10,268 nucleotides of DNA from Candidatus Brocadiaceae bacterium (lineage in GTDB: Bacteria; Planctomycetota; MHYJ01; JACQXL01; CAKKQI01): NCBI GenBank assembly GCA_919901895.1, contig CAKKQI010000146.1:1-10268 (forward strand). The letters are read 5' to 3'. Positions within the stretch are counted from its first letter, which is position 1. Each line of letters begins with the position of its first letter. A program made the translations under genes and the position numbers. Positions 1-6,138 of the stretch are shown piece by piece. The notes beneath the pieces are model-generated. The model did no database searches, was not told where the DNA came from, and saw nothing but the letters and a program-made list of their open reading frames with translations.

Positions 1-246
1 GGGGCCGTCAATATTCTTTTCCGTAAGGAAATCGCGGCCGCACCGGACCAGCAAAAATTACGCGAAGAAAAACTGAAAGAGTTTTATGATAAATATGTAA
101 ACCCGATGTATTCCGCCTCGCTGCAACATGTGGACGACATTATTGACCCGCGGAAAATACGGCTGACTTTAATCAGGGCTCTTGAAATTTCGTTGAACAA
201 AATAGATGAACTACCCAAAAAGAAAATCGGCCTTACGCCGGTATAA
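1..246 (+). CDS. mmdA: Carboxyltransferase (alpha) subunit of Na+-pumping acyl-CoA decarboxylase, 3' fragment
   Basis: Only the last 81 codons are present; the 5' part lies outside the window. Reading frame 1 is open from the first base to the TAA at 244-246. The translation begins GAVNILFRKEI and ends with DDIIDPRKIRLTLIRALEI and a short basic tail. These are the hallmarks of the C-terminus of the acyl-CoA carboxyltransferase family (propionyl-CoA carboxylase beta / methylmalonyl-CoA decarboxylase alpha). In the decarboxylase the subunit moves the carboxyl group from the acyl-CoA to the biotin carrier at the cytoplasmic face of the membrane. The downstream biotin carrier and the Na+-translocating beta subunit favour decarboxylase over carboxylase. 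Because this is the acyl-CoA type of carboxyltransferase, the substrate should be an acyl-CoA (methylmalonyl-CoA, less likely glutaconyl-CoA) and not oxaloacetate. The family call is firm; the substrate is inferred from context. Confidence 0.88.
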   Translation, partial: GAVNILFRKEIAAAPDQQKLREEKLKEFYDKYVNPMYSASLQHVDDIIDPRKIRLTLIRALEISLNKIDELPKKKIGLTPV

Positions 247-278
247 AATTTTATGCAAACAAATTGGAGATATCAAAT

Positions 279-503
279 ATGTCCGAAGAAAAAATAATCG
301 CTCCGATGGTTGGAAAAGTTATTAAACTTAATGTGAAATCTGGAGACCAGGTGAAAATAAACCAACCGGTTGTTGTTTTTGAATCAATGAAAATAGAAAT
401 GGATATAATGACGCCGGTTGACGGGACAGTTAAAGAAATTAAAGTATCCCCTGGACAAGTAATCGAAGCAGAACAGGTACTGCTGACGATTGAAACATTG
501 TAA
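279..503 (+). CDS. mmdC: Biotin carboxyl carrier subunit of the Na+-pumping decarboxylase
   Basis: A 74-residue protein made almost entirely of one biotinyl/lipoyl domain. It has the early IIAPMVGKV strand, the hairpin with ESMKIEM whose Lys38 is the predicted biotinylation site (family consensus is A/S-M-K-M), and the closing strand before VSPGQVIEAEQVLLTIE. Biotin on this lysine would carry CO2 from the carboxyltransferase to the membrane beta subunit. The ATG at 279 is preferred over an in-frame TTG at 264 because GGAGA at 266-270 sits 8 nt before it, a good ribosome binding site. Many decarboxylase carriers have a long Pro/Ala linker before this domain; here it is absent, so the carrier is a bare domain. 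It lies 32 nt after the alpha-subunit gene and 14 nt before a tiny membrane gene, so the four are probably co-transcribed. Confidence 0.92.
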   Translation: MSEEKIIAPMVGKVIKLNVKSGDQVKINQPVVVFESMKIEMDIMTPVDGTVKEIKVSPGQVIEAEQVLLTIETL

Positions 504-517
504 TTCATAATTCGGAT

Positions 518-637
518 ATGGATGATAATTTAAAATTCGGTTTAGCTTTAGCCGTAATCGGCATGGGCGGCACGCTGGTTACCCTGTCGGTGCTGGGGTT
601 GCTGGCCGGTTTGCTCAAAAAAATATTCCCTTTTTAA
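518..637 (+). CDS. 39-residue single-helix protein, minimal OadG/MmdD-like membrane anchor
   Basis: A small open frame between the biotin carrier and the beta subunit, ATG 518-520 to TAA 635-637. The product has a short polar N-terminus (MDDNLKFG), one hydrophobic segment (about residues 8-33, including AVIGMGGTLVTLSVLGLLAG) and the end KKIFPF. The G-M-G followed by a Leu/Val-rich helix resembles the transmembrane helix of the OadG/MmdD gamma/delta family, which anchors the carboxyltransferase and carrier to the membrane beta subunit. Its place in the operon is exactly where that subunit is encoded. It lacks the soluble tail after the helix that is usual in the family. The start has only a weak upstream purine stretch, so translation may be coupled to the carrier gene 14 nt upstream. 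The stop is 4 nt before the beta-subunit ATG. Function is inferred from position and helix character; similarity alone would be marginal at this length. Confidence 0.68.
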   Translation: MDDNLKFGLALAVIGMGGTLVTLSVLGLLAGLLKKIFPF

Positions 638-641
638 TATT

Positions 642-1793
642 ATGTTTGAGTCAGCTTTAAAAGGTTTCCTGGAAGGGATTAATCATTTTTCGGCCGGGCA
701 GGCCGTAATGATTCTAGTCGGCATACTTTTGATCTATCTGGCTATCAAACACGGCGTGGAACCGTTACTTTTAATTCCGATTGGCTTTGGCGCGATTCTG
801 GTAAACCTTCCGCTAACCGAATTAATGAAGGAATCTGAGATCTGGAACGAAAAAGGATTATTGAGAATTATTTATGAAGCGGGAATCCTGACCGAGATAT
901 TTCCCTGCCTGATATTTATCGGCATCGGGGCAATGGCCGATTTTTCGCCTCTTTTAGCCAACCCGCGAATTCTTTTTTTAAGCGCCGCCGGACAGTTCGG
1001 CATATTTTTAACGGTGATTCTGGCTCTACAATTAGGCTTTACTAAACTGGAGGCTTGTTCCATCGGAATTATCGGCGCCTGCGACGGTCCGACCTCAATC
1101 TACTTCTCATCGCGATATGCGCGCGATTTATTAGGAGCCATTTCCGTCGCGGCTTATTCTTATATGGCGCTGGTACCGATTATCCAACCGCCGTTGATGC
1201 GGTTATTAACCACCCGCAAGGAACGGACGACCAGAATGGATACCTTAAAAGTTTCGGTCTCAACGCCCGTAAAAATAATTTTCCCCATTGTCGTAACTAT
1301 TTTTACCTGTTTGATTGCGCCCAAAGGGGCGCCGTTAATCGGGATGTTAATGCTGGGTAATTTTCTTAAAGAAAGCGGCGTGGTGCAACGCCTGGCCCAG
1401 TCTGCCCAGAATGAATTAATTAACGTTGTCACCTTATTATTGGGTATCTGCATCGGCGCCACGATGTCGGCGGATATATTTTTAAAAGAAACCACCCTTA
1501 AAATTTTCGCTCTCGGTTTAGTCGCAATTGTTCTTGATACAGTCTGCGGGGTGCTCTTAGGTAAAATAATGTATCGTTTCAGTAAGGGAAAAATTAATCC
1601 TTTGATTGGCGCAGCCGGGATTTCCGCTTTTCCGATGTCGGCCCGAGTGGTTCAACGAGAAGGACAACGGGCTGACCCGCAGAATTTCCTCCTGATGCAT
1701 GCCGTCAGTGTCAATGCCGGCGGACAAATCGGCTCGGTCATGGCCGCGGCTATTATGCTTTCCACCCTCAGTGGAATGGGAATTATTTCGTAA
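642..1793 (+). CDS. mmdB: Na+-translocating decarboxylase beta subunit
   Basis: A 383-residue polytopic membrane protein of the OadB/MmdB/GcdB family, close to the usual family length. It decarboxylates carboxybiotin and couples this to Na+ export across the cytoplasmic membrane. Visible signatures are GACDGPTSIYFSSRYA near residues 145-160, where Asp148 sits in the conserved Asp of the Na+ site; the family hallmark AAYSYMALVPIIQPP at about 170-184; GATMSADIFLKE in the second half; and the closing SVNAGGQIGSVMAAA, which carries the conserved Asn/Gly/Ser positions of the second half-site. About nine to eleven hydrophobic segments can be seen. The ATG at 642 has no clear Shine-Dalgarno sequence, but it begins 4 nt after the previous stop, so coupled translation is likely. 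It is the last gene of the decarboxylase operon. Family assignment is very secure; the name mmdB rather than gcdB rests on the acyl-CoA-type alpha subunit. Confidence 0.95.
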   Translation: MFESALKGFLEGINHFSAGQAVMILVGILLIYLAIKHGVEPLLLIPIGFGAILVNLPLTELMKESEIWNEKGLLRIIYEAGILTEIFPCLIFIGIGAMADFSPLLANPRILFLSAAGQFGIFLTVILALQLGFTKLEACSIGIIGACDGPTSIYFSSRYARDLLGAISVAAYSYMALVPIIQPPLMRLLTTRKERTTRMDTLKVSVSTPVKIIFPIVVTIFTCLIAPKGAPLIGMLMLGNFLKESGVVQRLAQSAQNELINVVTLLLGICIGATMSADIFLKETTLKIFALGLVAIVLDTVCGVLLGKIMYRFSKGKINPLIGAAGISAFPMSARVVQREGQRADPQNFLLMHAVSVNAGGQIGSVMAAAIMLSTLSGMGIIS

Positions 1794-1908
1794 CCAAGGA
1801 CATCCCTGATTCTTGAGTAATTACTTTAATCCTGATAGGAGAAAACCCACGCTTTCGCCTACCCAAAACAAAGGATACACTTGCTTAACCACCTCCGCCA
1901 TAATTTTA

Positions 1909-1937
1909 TTGACAGACCTGATGATAATTTATAATAT
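1909..1937 (+). promoter_or_regulatory. Candidate sigma-70-type promoter for the AmaP-like gene
   Basis: A perfect TTGACA (1909-1914) lies upstream of AT-rich sequence containing TATAAT (1930-1935, 15-nt spacer) and the overlapping TAATAT (1932-1937, 17-nt spacer). It is the only good match to the consensus in the 190-nt gap between mmdB and the next gene, and implies a leader of about 40 nt. No convincing terminator for the mmd operon is visible in 1794-1908, so read-through may also reach the next gene. Confidence 0.5.
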
Positions 1938-1968
1938 ATAAACATCTTTGGCGACTCGCAGATGAGGC

Positions 1969-1976
1969 GGGAGGAG
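1969..1976 (+). promoter_or_regulatory. Strong ribosome binding site of the AmaP-like gene
   Basis: GGGAGGAG ends 7 nt before the ATG at 1984 and fixes the start. It is much stronger than the weak or absent sites before mmdB, dedA and the TPR gene in this window. Confidence 0.75.
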
Positions 1977-1983
1977 TATTAAA

Positions 1984-2613
1984 ATGAAAATAATTTCTAT
2001 GCTTATGAAAACGGTAAACTGGATTGCGTCCGTCAGTCTCGGAGTTTTTGCTTTGATGTGGCTGCTTGATCGGGTTGATCTGGGGTGGGTCGGGCAGGTG
2101 GCGGCCCAGGTTAACGACTCCGGGGTTTCATCCCGGATTATCGGGGTGATTCTGGCCGCTTATCTGGTAATGTTTAATTTTTTATACGCTTTTGGCCGGA
2201 TATTTACCAGAAGATATATCAGCCATATTAAACTCGGTATTGAAAGCGGTAATTTTTCTATTGCTATTTCGGCAATTGAAAATTCTTTGAAACGAGCGTT
2301 GAAAAAATTACCTGATATCAACGATGCCCACGTGCGAATTTATAAAGAACGGTCTAAAGTGGATAAACCCGTCCGGGTTTATACTACTTATTCGGCCTGG
2401 GACGGAACCAATATTAAAGAAGTGACGGATAAAATCCAGAGTGTGGTCCGGATGCGTTTCCAGGAAATCGTAGAAACTAAGGAACCGCCGGTTTTTGAAA
2501 TTGTTCTGTATAATATCGTGGAAAAAGACCGCAAGAAAGTAGATGCTAAACGTTCCGAAAAAGAACTGGCGGAAAAAAAGATGTTCTACGGTCCGGAATA
2601 CCCGATTGATTAA
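1984..2613 (+). CDS. AmaP/Asp23-like membrane protein with two N-terminal helices
   Basis: A 209-residue protein. Hydrophobic helices at about 10-30 and 52-72 are followed by a cytoplasmic domain starting GNFSIAISAIENSLKRALKK (about 89-108), then a mixed alpha/beta segment with V-R-I-Y, VRVYTTYS and a late FEIVLYNIVE strand, then a charged helix and the end YGPEYPID. This layout matches the alkaline-shock membrane anchor AmaP, whose soluble part resembles the Asp23 fold; in Firmicutes AmaP tethers Asp23 to the membrane and is linked to envelope stress. No Asp23 partner gene is present here. It has its own promoter and a strong ribosome binding site, so it is probably a separate transcription unit from mmdB. 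It ends 5 nt from the convergent pyrK stop. The architecture is clear, but the exact role in this organism is unknown. Confidence 0.62.
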   Translation: MKIISMLMKTVNWIASVSLGVFALMWLLDRVDLGWVGQVAAQVNDSGVSSRIIGVILAAYLVMFNFLYAFGRIFTRRYISHIKLGIESGNFSIAISAIENSLKRALKKLPDINDAHVRIYKERSKVDKPVRVYTTYSAWDGTNIKEVTDKIQSVVRMRFQEIVETKEPPVFEIVLYNIVEKDRKKVDAKRSEKELAEKKMFYGPEYPID

Positions 2614-2618
2614 CCCCT

Positions 2619-3449
2619 TTAGAAACAAATCTGTCCGGCATCTAAAACCGGCCCTTCCTTACAAATCATTGCGTAACGAGTAATCCCTTTTTGTTTTATT
2701 TTGCAAGCACAGGCGCGGCAAATGCCGATTCCGCAACCCATCCACGCTTCCAGAGAAATTTGACAGGCGACGCCTGTTTTAAACACTATTGGTTGAAGCG
2801 ACCGGGCCATCCCGGTTGGTCCGCAGGCGTAAATCTGGATTGGTGCTGGGATTTTATCAGAAAGAGTCAAGAGCAATTTATTTAAAAGATCCGTGGTCCG
2901 TCCGGCAATTCCGGCCGATCCGTCTTCGGTAGCGATCATAATATCGGATTCTAATTTCTTGAAAGCATCAAGAATATACAATCCCTCTTTAGTTTTTGCG
3001 CCAATCAGGATATAAATTTTTTTATTACCGCTATTCATTTTTTGCCTGATCAGTTCTTTAAGCAGTAAATGCAATCCGGCGGCGCCGATACCGCCGATGG
3101 CCAGGATAGAAACAGCGGCCTTTTTATTTATTTTGAAACCCTGCCCCAGAGGACCAATCAAGTCAATTTTCTGGGATGGTTTTAACGTAGTCATCAGGCG
3201 GGTGCCCCGCCCGACAATCTGGTAGAGTATTTCTATAATAGAAGGTTCTTTAGAAGAACCGGGTGATTGATCGTAAATGCTGAACGGCCGGCGAATTAAA
3301 GGGTCGTTAGCAGTCGGAAGTTTTAAATGAATAAACTGGCCCGGCGTAATATGGCTTAAAGACGGAGTTACCGCCAGGCTCATTCGATAACAATTCTGTC
3401 CCGCTAATTTGTTGGCTATGATTTCTCCCGTGGTTTGGACGGCCGGCAT
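2619..3449 (-). CDS. pyrK: Dihydroorotate dehydrogenase electron-transfer subunit PyrK
   Basis: A 276-residue FAD/[2Fe-2S] protein of normal family length. In order it shows a ferredoxin-reductase-type FAD barrel with RRPFSIYD (53-60) and LIGPLGQGF (97-105), an NAD-binding part with AIGGIGAAGL (117-126) and YACGPTGM (207-214), and the C-terminal iron-sulfur knot, C239-x4-C244-x2-C247-x15-C263. SLEAWMGCGIG upstream of the second cysteine is typical of PyrK and distinguishes it from NfnA/SudB-type proteins. With PyrD it would pass electrons from dihydroorotate to NAD+ in pyrimidine synthesis. No pyrD lies in the window, so the partner must be elsewhere. Additional cysteines at 249 and 275 lie beside the cluster. 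The start is 2 nt after the HEAT-lipoprotein stop, and the GC-rich end of that gene (GGCGGGGG) can act as its ribosome binding site. It is the last gene of the purM cluster. Confidence 0.9.
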   Translation of the reverse strand: MPAVQTTGEIIANKLAGQNCYRMSLAVTPSLSHITPGQFIHLKLPTANDPLIRRPFSIYDQSPGSSKEPSIIEILYQIVGRGTRLMTTLKPSQKIDLIGPLGQGFKINKKAAVSILAIGGIGAAGLHLLLKELIRQKMNSGNKKIYILIGAKTKEGLYILDAFKKLESDIMIATEDGSAGIAGRTTDLLNKLLLTLSDKIPAPIQIYACGPTGMARSLQPIVFKTGVACQISLEAWMGCGIGICRACACKIKQKGITRYAMICKEGPVLDAGQICF

Positions 3450-3451
3450 AA

Positions 3452-4294
3452 TTATTCCCCCGCCTTTGGCGGAACAGGCTTAAATTCAAATAAAGAACCG
3501 TTTTTTAACCACCAGTTTTCCCATTTCTCAACGGAAATTTTTCTTGTTTCTTCCGGTTCATAATGTTTGTAATCAAAAATCAAACCGGTGGCTTTGGATA
3601 AGACATCAAAAGACAGGGCCCGGAGACCGTCGTCTTTGTGTTCTAAAAACTCAATCATAGCCGGGATCCCCCTTTTATCCTGGAGTTTAATTAATCCTTC
3701 GGCAATAGCAAAAACAAATTCCTCATTTTCATGGCTGAGATACTCGGCTAGAATAGGAACGACGGAGTGTTCATTTAAACTGCTTAAGATTTGCGCTGTC
3801 AAAATGCGGATATCCGGGTCCGCCAGACCCGGTCTTAAAAGCGGAATGACATTTTTGGCATCCAAATTACACAACACTCTTTTTGCTTTATCACGGCAGT
3901 TTAAATCCGGGTCTTTTAATTTAATGCTCAAGGCGATAACGGCTTGTTTTCCGTAAGGCCGTAACCGGTGCGCCAATTCTTCCGGCTCACTATTTTTTTC
4001 TTTTAATTCATTTAGAACGGCATCGACCTTGGCGTTTGTCTCCTGGGCCGCCGGTTCGTTAATCTCTAATAATTTTTTCCTAAGAATGGTTACTTCAAAT
4101 TGGGTATCTTCCAATTGCTTAGAAATTTTATTTATTTCCTGCTGTTGTTGTTGAACCTGACCGGTTAATTTTACAATTTTATTTTGTAATTCGCCGGTCT
4201 CTTCTTGGGACCGGGCTATATCTTTACGTAATGACGAAACGCAACCGGGACAAAGCATCAGGATAACCGCGATAACTAACGTTACTGTTTTCAT
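3452..4294 (-). CDS. HEAT-repeat lipoprotein with an N-terminal coiled coil
   Basis: A 280-residue protein not matched to a named gene. The N-terminus MKTVTLVIAVILMLCPGC is a lipoprotein-like signal with probable lipidated Cys18, although Cys and Pro before the Gly make the lipobox atypical. Residues about 22-78 are a long heptad-patterned coiled coil rich in Gln/Glu/Lys. Residues about 105-235 form a run of HEAT-like helical pairs, with motifs such as LKDPDLNCRDKAKRVLCNL, LADPDIRILTAQILSSL and LEHKDDGLRALSFDVLSKA. The tail has a WENWW aromatic cluster and ends VPPKAGE. Such proteins usually act as scaffolds; this one would be anchored in the envelope facing the periplasm. The start is well supported by GGAGG in the 16-nt gap after purM. 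Its last codons contain a CCGCC-N3-GGCGG palindrome. Specific function is unknown. Confidence 0.78.
   Translation of the reverse strand: MKTVTLVIAVILMLCPGCVSSLRKDIARSQEETGELQNKIVKLTGQVQQQQQEINKISKQLEDTQFEVTILRKKLLEINEPAAQETNAKVDAVLNELKEKNSEPEELAHRLRPYGKQAVIALSIKLKDPDLNCRDKAKRVLCNLDAKNVIPLLRPGLADPDIRILTAQILSSLNEHSVVPILAEYLSHENEEFVFAIAEGLIKLQDKRGIPAMIEFLEHKDDGLRALSFDVLSKATGLIFDYKHYEPEETRKISVEKWENWWLKNGSLFEFKPVPPKAGE
3460..3472. repeat. CCGCC-TTT-GGCGG palindrome at the HEAT gene / pyrK junction
   Basis: A perfect 5-bp inverted repeat with a 3-nt centre. It encodes the PPKAG of the HEAT protein's last residues and lies just before the pyrK start, where its G-rich arm overlaps the likely ribosome binding site. 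The same motif shape recurs at 6147-6158, 7385-7397 and 10208-10220. Confidence 0.55.
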
Positions 4295-4310
4295 AAACCA
4301 CCCTCCGTTG

Positions 4311-5417
4311 TTACTTTATTATTACTTCCTGTTGCCCTTTAATAATTTTCCCGATAACATAAGGTCGTTCACCGCTTTTTTTCAACTGTTTCATCACCGC
4401 ATTAACGAAAAACGGATGAACGACTATGATTAATCCGATGCCCATATTAAACACCCGGAACATTTCATCTTTGGCAATCTGGCCGGTTTGTTGAATCAGC
4501 GGAAAAATAGGCGGTCCGGGCCAGGTATTTTCTTCAATTTCGGCTGAAACGGTTGCCGGTAAAATACGCGGTATATTTTCCATCATTCCGCCACCGGTAA
4601 TATTGGCGATTCCTTTAACCGCTTTTTTAATACGGTAATGACTTAAAATATTTTTTATCGCCCGGGCGTAAATGCGGGTAGGTTTAAGTAATTCTTCTCC
4701 CAGCGTACAGCCTAATTCCTGGTAATATCGAGATAGCGCCGGCGGCTGCTCGACCACATTTTTTTTACGCACCTCAATTTTGTCGGGGGCAGTTTCAAAA
4801 AAAACTTTGCGGGCTAAAGAATAACCGTTACTGTGTAATCCGCTGGAAGCCAGTCCGATAATAATATTACCCTGTTTAATTTTTTGCCCTGTAATAATTT
4901 TATTTTTTTCCACCACTCCTACGGCAAAACCGGCTAAGTCATATTCGTTTTCTTTATAAAACCCGGGCATTTCGGCGGTTTCCCCGCCCAATAAAGCGCA
5001 ACCGGCCTGGAGACAACCTTCAACCACGCCTTTTATAATATGATGCAACAATTCGTCATTAACTTTTCCGATAGCAATATAATCAAGAAAGAAAAGCGGT
5101 TCGGCGCCTTGAACAACCAGGTCGTTAATACTCATCGCCACCAGGTCAATCCCGACTGTATCGTGTTTGTTCATCATAAAGGCGATTTTTAATTTAGTAC
5201 CGACGCCATCCGTGCAACCGACCAGGACCGGTTTTTTGTAATTTTTGGCGAACAACTGCCCTTTGGGGTTTAAAGCAAACAGTCCGGCAAAGCCCCAGGG
5301 ATTATCCAGAACGCGCGGGTCGTAAGTCCGGCGCATCATCTTAATCGTCCGGTCAATAAATTTATCCTTACTAACCGTATCAACGCCGGCATCTTTATAG
5401 GTAAGTTTTGGGGTCAT
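4311..5417 (-). CDS. purM: Phosphoribosylformylglycinamidine cyclo-ligase (AIR synthetase)
   Basis: A 368-residue enzyme that closes the imidazole ring in purine synthesis (FGAM + ATP to AIR) in the cytoplasm. All main family blocks are present: VGCTDGVGTKLKIA (66-79), IDLVAMSINDLVVQGAEP (90-107), GCALLGGETAEMPGFY (139-154), GLASSGLHSNGYSLARK (188-204), LLKPTRIY (243-250), ITGGGMMENIPR (273-284) and a late RVFNMGIGL. The start at 5417 (MTPKLTYKDAGVD) is chosen over an in-frame ATG at 5456 because family homology begins at TYKDAGVD and because its ATG overlaps the stop of the upstream TPR gene as ATGA, the sign of coupled translation. The usual His before ITGGG is replaced by Asn272. It is longer than the roughly 345-residue norm, mainly through extra loop residues. 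Downstream are a HEAT lipoprotein and pyrK. Confidence 0.96.
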   Translation of the reverse strand: MTPKLTYKDAGVDTVSKDKFIDRTIKMMRRTYDPRVLDNPWGFAGLFALNPKGQLFAKNYKKPVLVGCTDGVGTKLKIAFMMNKHDTVGIDLVAMSINDLVVQGAEPLFFLDYIAIGKVNDELLHHIIKGVVEGCLQAGCALLGGETAEMPGFYKENEYDLAGFAVGVVEKNKIITGQKIKQGNIIIGLASSGLHSNGYSLARKVFFETAPDKIEVRKKNVVEQPPALSRYYQELGCTLGEELLKPTRIYARAIKNILSHYRIKKAVKGIANITGGGMMENIPRILPATVSAEIEENTWPGPPIFPLIQQTGQIAKDEMFRVFNMGIGLIIVVHPFFVNAVMKQLKKSGERPYVIGKIIKGQQEVIIK

Positions 5418-5956
5418 AATGATTTTTTTAATTCCTCGCTTATTTCCCACCGCCATTTTTCGGTGTCATCCAGAATCAGGGCGCGGTTAAAAAAACGGGT
5501 GGCCTTGCCGGTTTGTCCGGAGTTCCGGTAAATCACGCCCAGATAAAAAAGAGCATCCGGGTCGTCGCGGTCAAGTTTTAAAATACGTTGAAATATTTTT
5601 CCGGCCCGGTCCAGATCATTTTTTAAATAATAAATCAATCCTTCCGAAAAAAGTTGTTTTTTCTTTTCCTGCAAAGCCGGACGTTCCCGCCAGTAGACAA
5701 TCCGGATGATATCAAAAATATTATAACCCCAGATTAAAATAGCCGCCAGCCAACATAACCGGATTAATTGCTGGGCTTCTTCCCGTCCCCACAGGCAGGG
5801 GAAGATAATCATGGCCAGGTCAATTAAAATAATAAAAGATAGAAAAAAAACGGTTCCGCGCAAATGCCGCCCCGTCAGAATCTGACCCAGGCCGGGAAAA
5901 GGAAGTACTGACAGAACCGCGACAAGTATTTTCATATTTAGATTATAAAACTTCAT
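5414..5956 (-). CDS. Membrane protein with a C-terminal TPR segment
   Basis: A 180-residue protein not matched to a named gene. The N-terminal half is hydrophobic: a segment at about 9-27 containing LPFPGLGQILTGRHLRG, then helices at about 33-54 and 66-87. The P-G-L-G-Q plus glycine-rich turn resembles small two-helix membrane domains found in TM2-like and similar proteins. Residues about 100-165 carry two tetratricopeptide units, the clearer being DPDALFYLGVIYRNSGQTGKA to about 164. A protein-interaction role at the cytoplasmic membrane is likely, but the partner is unknown. No Shine-Dalgarno sequence is visible before the ATG at 5956 or the alternative at 5935, so the start is uncertain; a possible leaderless promoter fits the first. 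It is the first gene of the cluster with purM, overlapping it by 4 nt. Confidence 0.72.
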   Translation of the reverse strand: MKFYNLNMKILVAVLSVLPFPGLGQILTGRHLRGTVFFLSFIILIDLAMIIFPCLWGREEAQQLIRLCWLAAILIWGYNIFDIIRIVYWRERPALQEKKKQLFSEGLIYYLKNDLDRAGKIFQRILKLDRDDPDALFYLGVIYRNSGQTGKATRFFNRALILDDTEKWRWEISEELKKSL

Positions 5957-5961
5957 GGGGT

Positions 5962-5990
5962 TTTATCAAGAATTTTAGTTGATTAAACAA
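5962..5990 (-). promoter_or_regulatory. Possible promoter for the TPR-purM-HEAT-pyrK cluster
   Basis: Read on the minus strand, TTGTTT (5990-5985) and GATAAA (5967-5962) are separated by 17 nt. The predicted start of transcription would fall on or beside the ATG at 5956, which would explain the missing ribosome binding site. Both hexamers are imperfect and the region is AT-rich, so chance is a real alternative. Confidence 0.25.
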
Positions 5991-6095
5991 AATAAGAGAT
6001 TATCCGAATAACGCCTGGTTTGTAGCCGACAAACGATGAACGGAGGACTTTTATTTTTAGTTTTCTTATTACGGAAATAATTATTAAGACAAGGT

Positions 6096-6116
6096 CAACG
6101 AGGATAAACCTCGTTG
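6096..6116. repeat. 8-bp hairpin CAACGAGG / CCTCGTTG
   Basis: Perfect arms 6096-6103 and 6109-6116 with a 5-nt AT-rich loop. Its right arm can instead pair further on: TCGTTGTCTA (6111-6120) is the exact reverse complement of TAGACAACGA (6135-6144). This gives a competing 10-bp stem. Confidence 0.6.
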
Positions 6117-6138
6117 TCTACCCAGAAAATCAGATAGA

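Noticed and set aside
251..508. 85-codon minus-strand frame opposite the biotin carrier
   Set aside because: It is antisense to a clear biotinyl domain and has a Ser/Ile/Thr-rich, low-complexity product typical of a shadow frame.
1055..1495. Open frames on both strands inside mmdB
   Set aside because: They overlap a full-length, clearly conserved gene in another frame and encode no recognisable protein; they are shadows.
1816..1825. AGTAATTACT palindrome after mmdB as an operon terminator
   Set aside because: The stem would be AT-only apart from two pairs, has no loop and no T-tract behind it.
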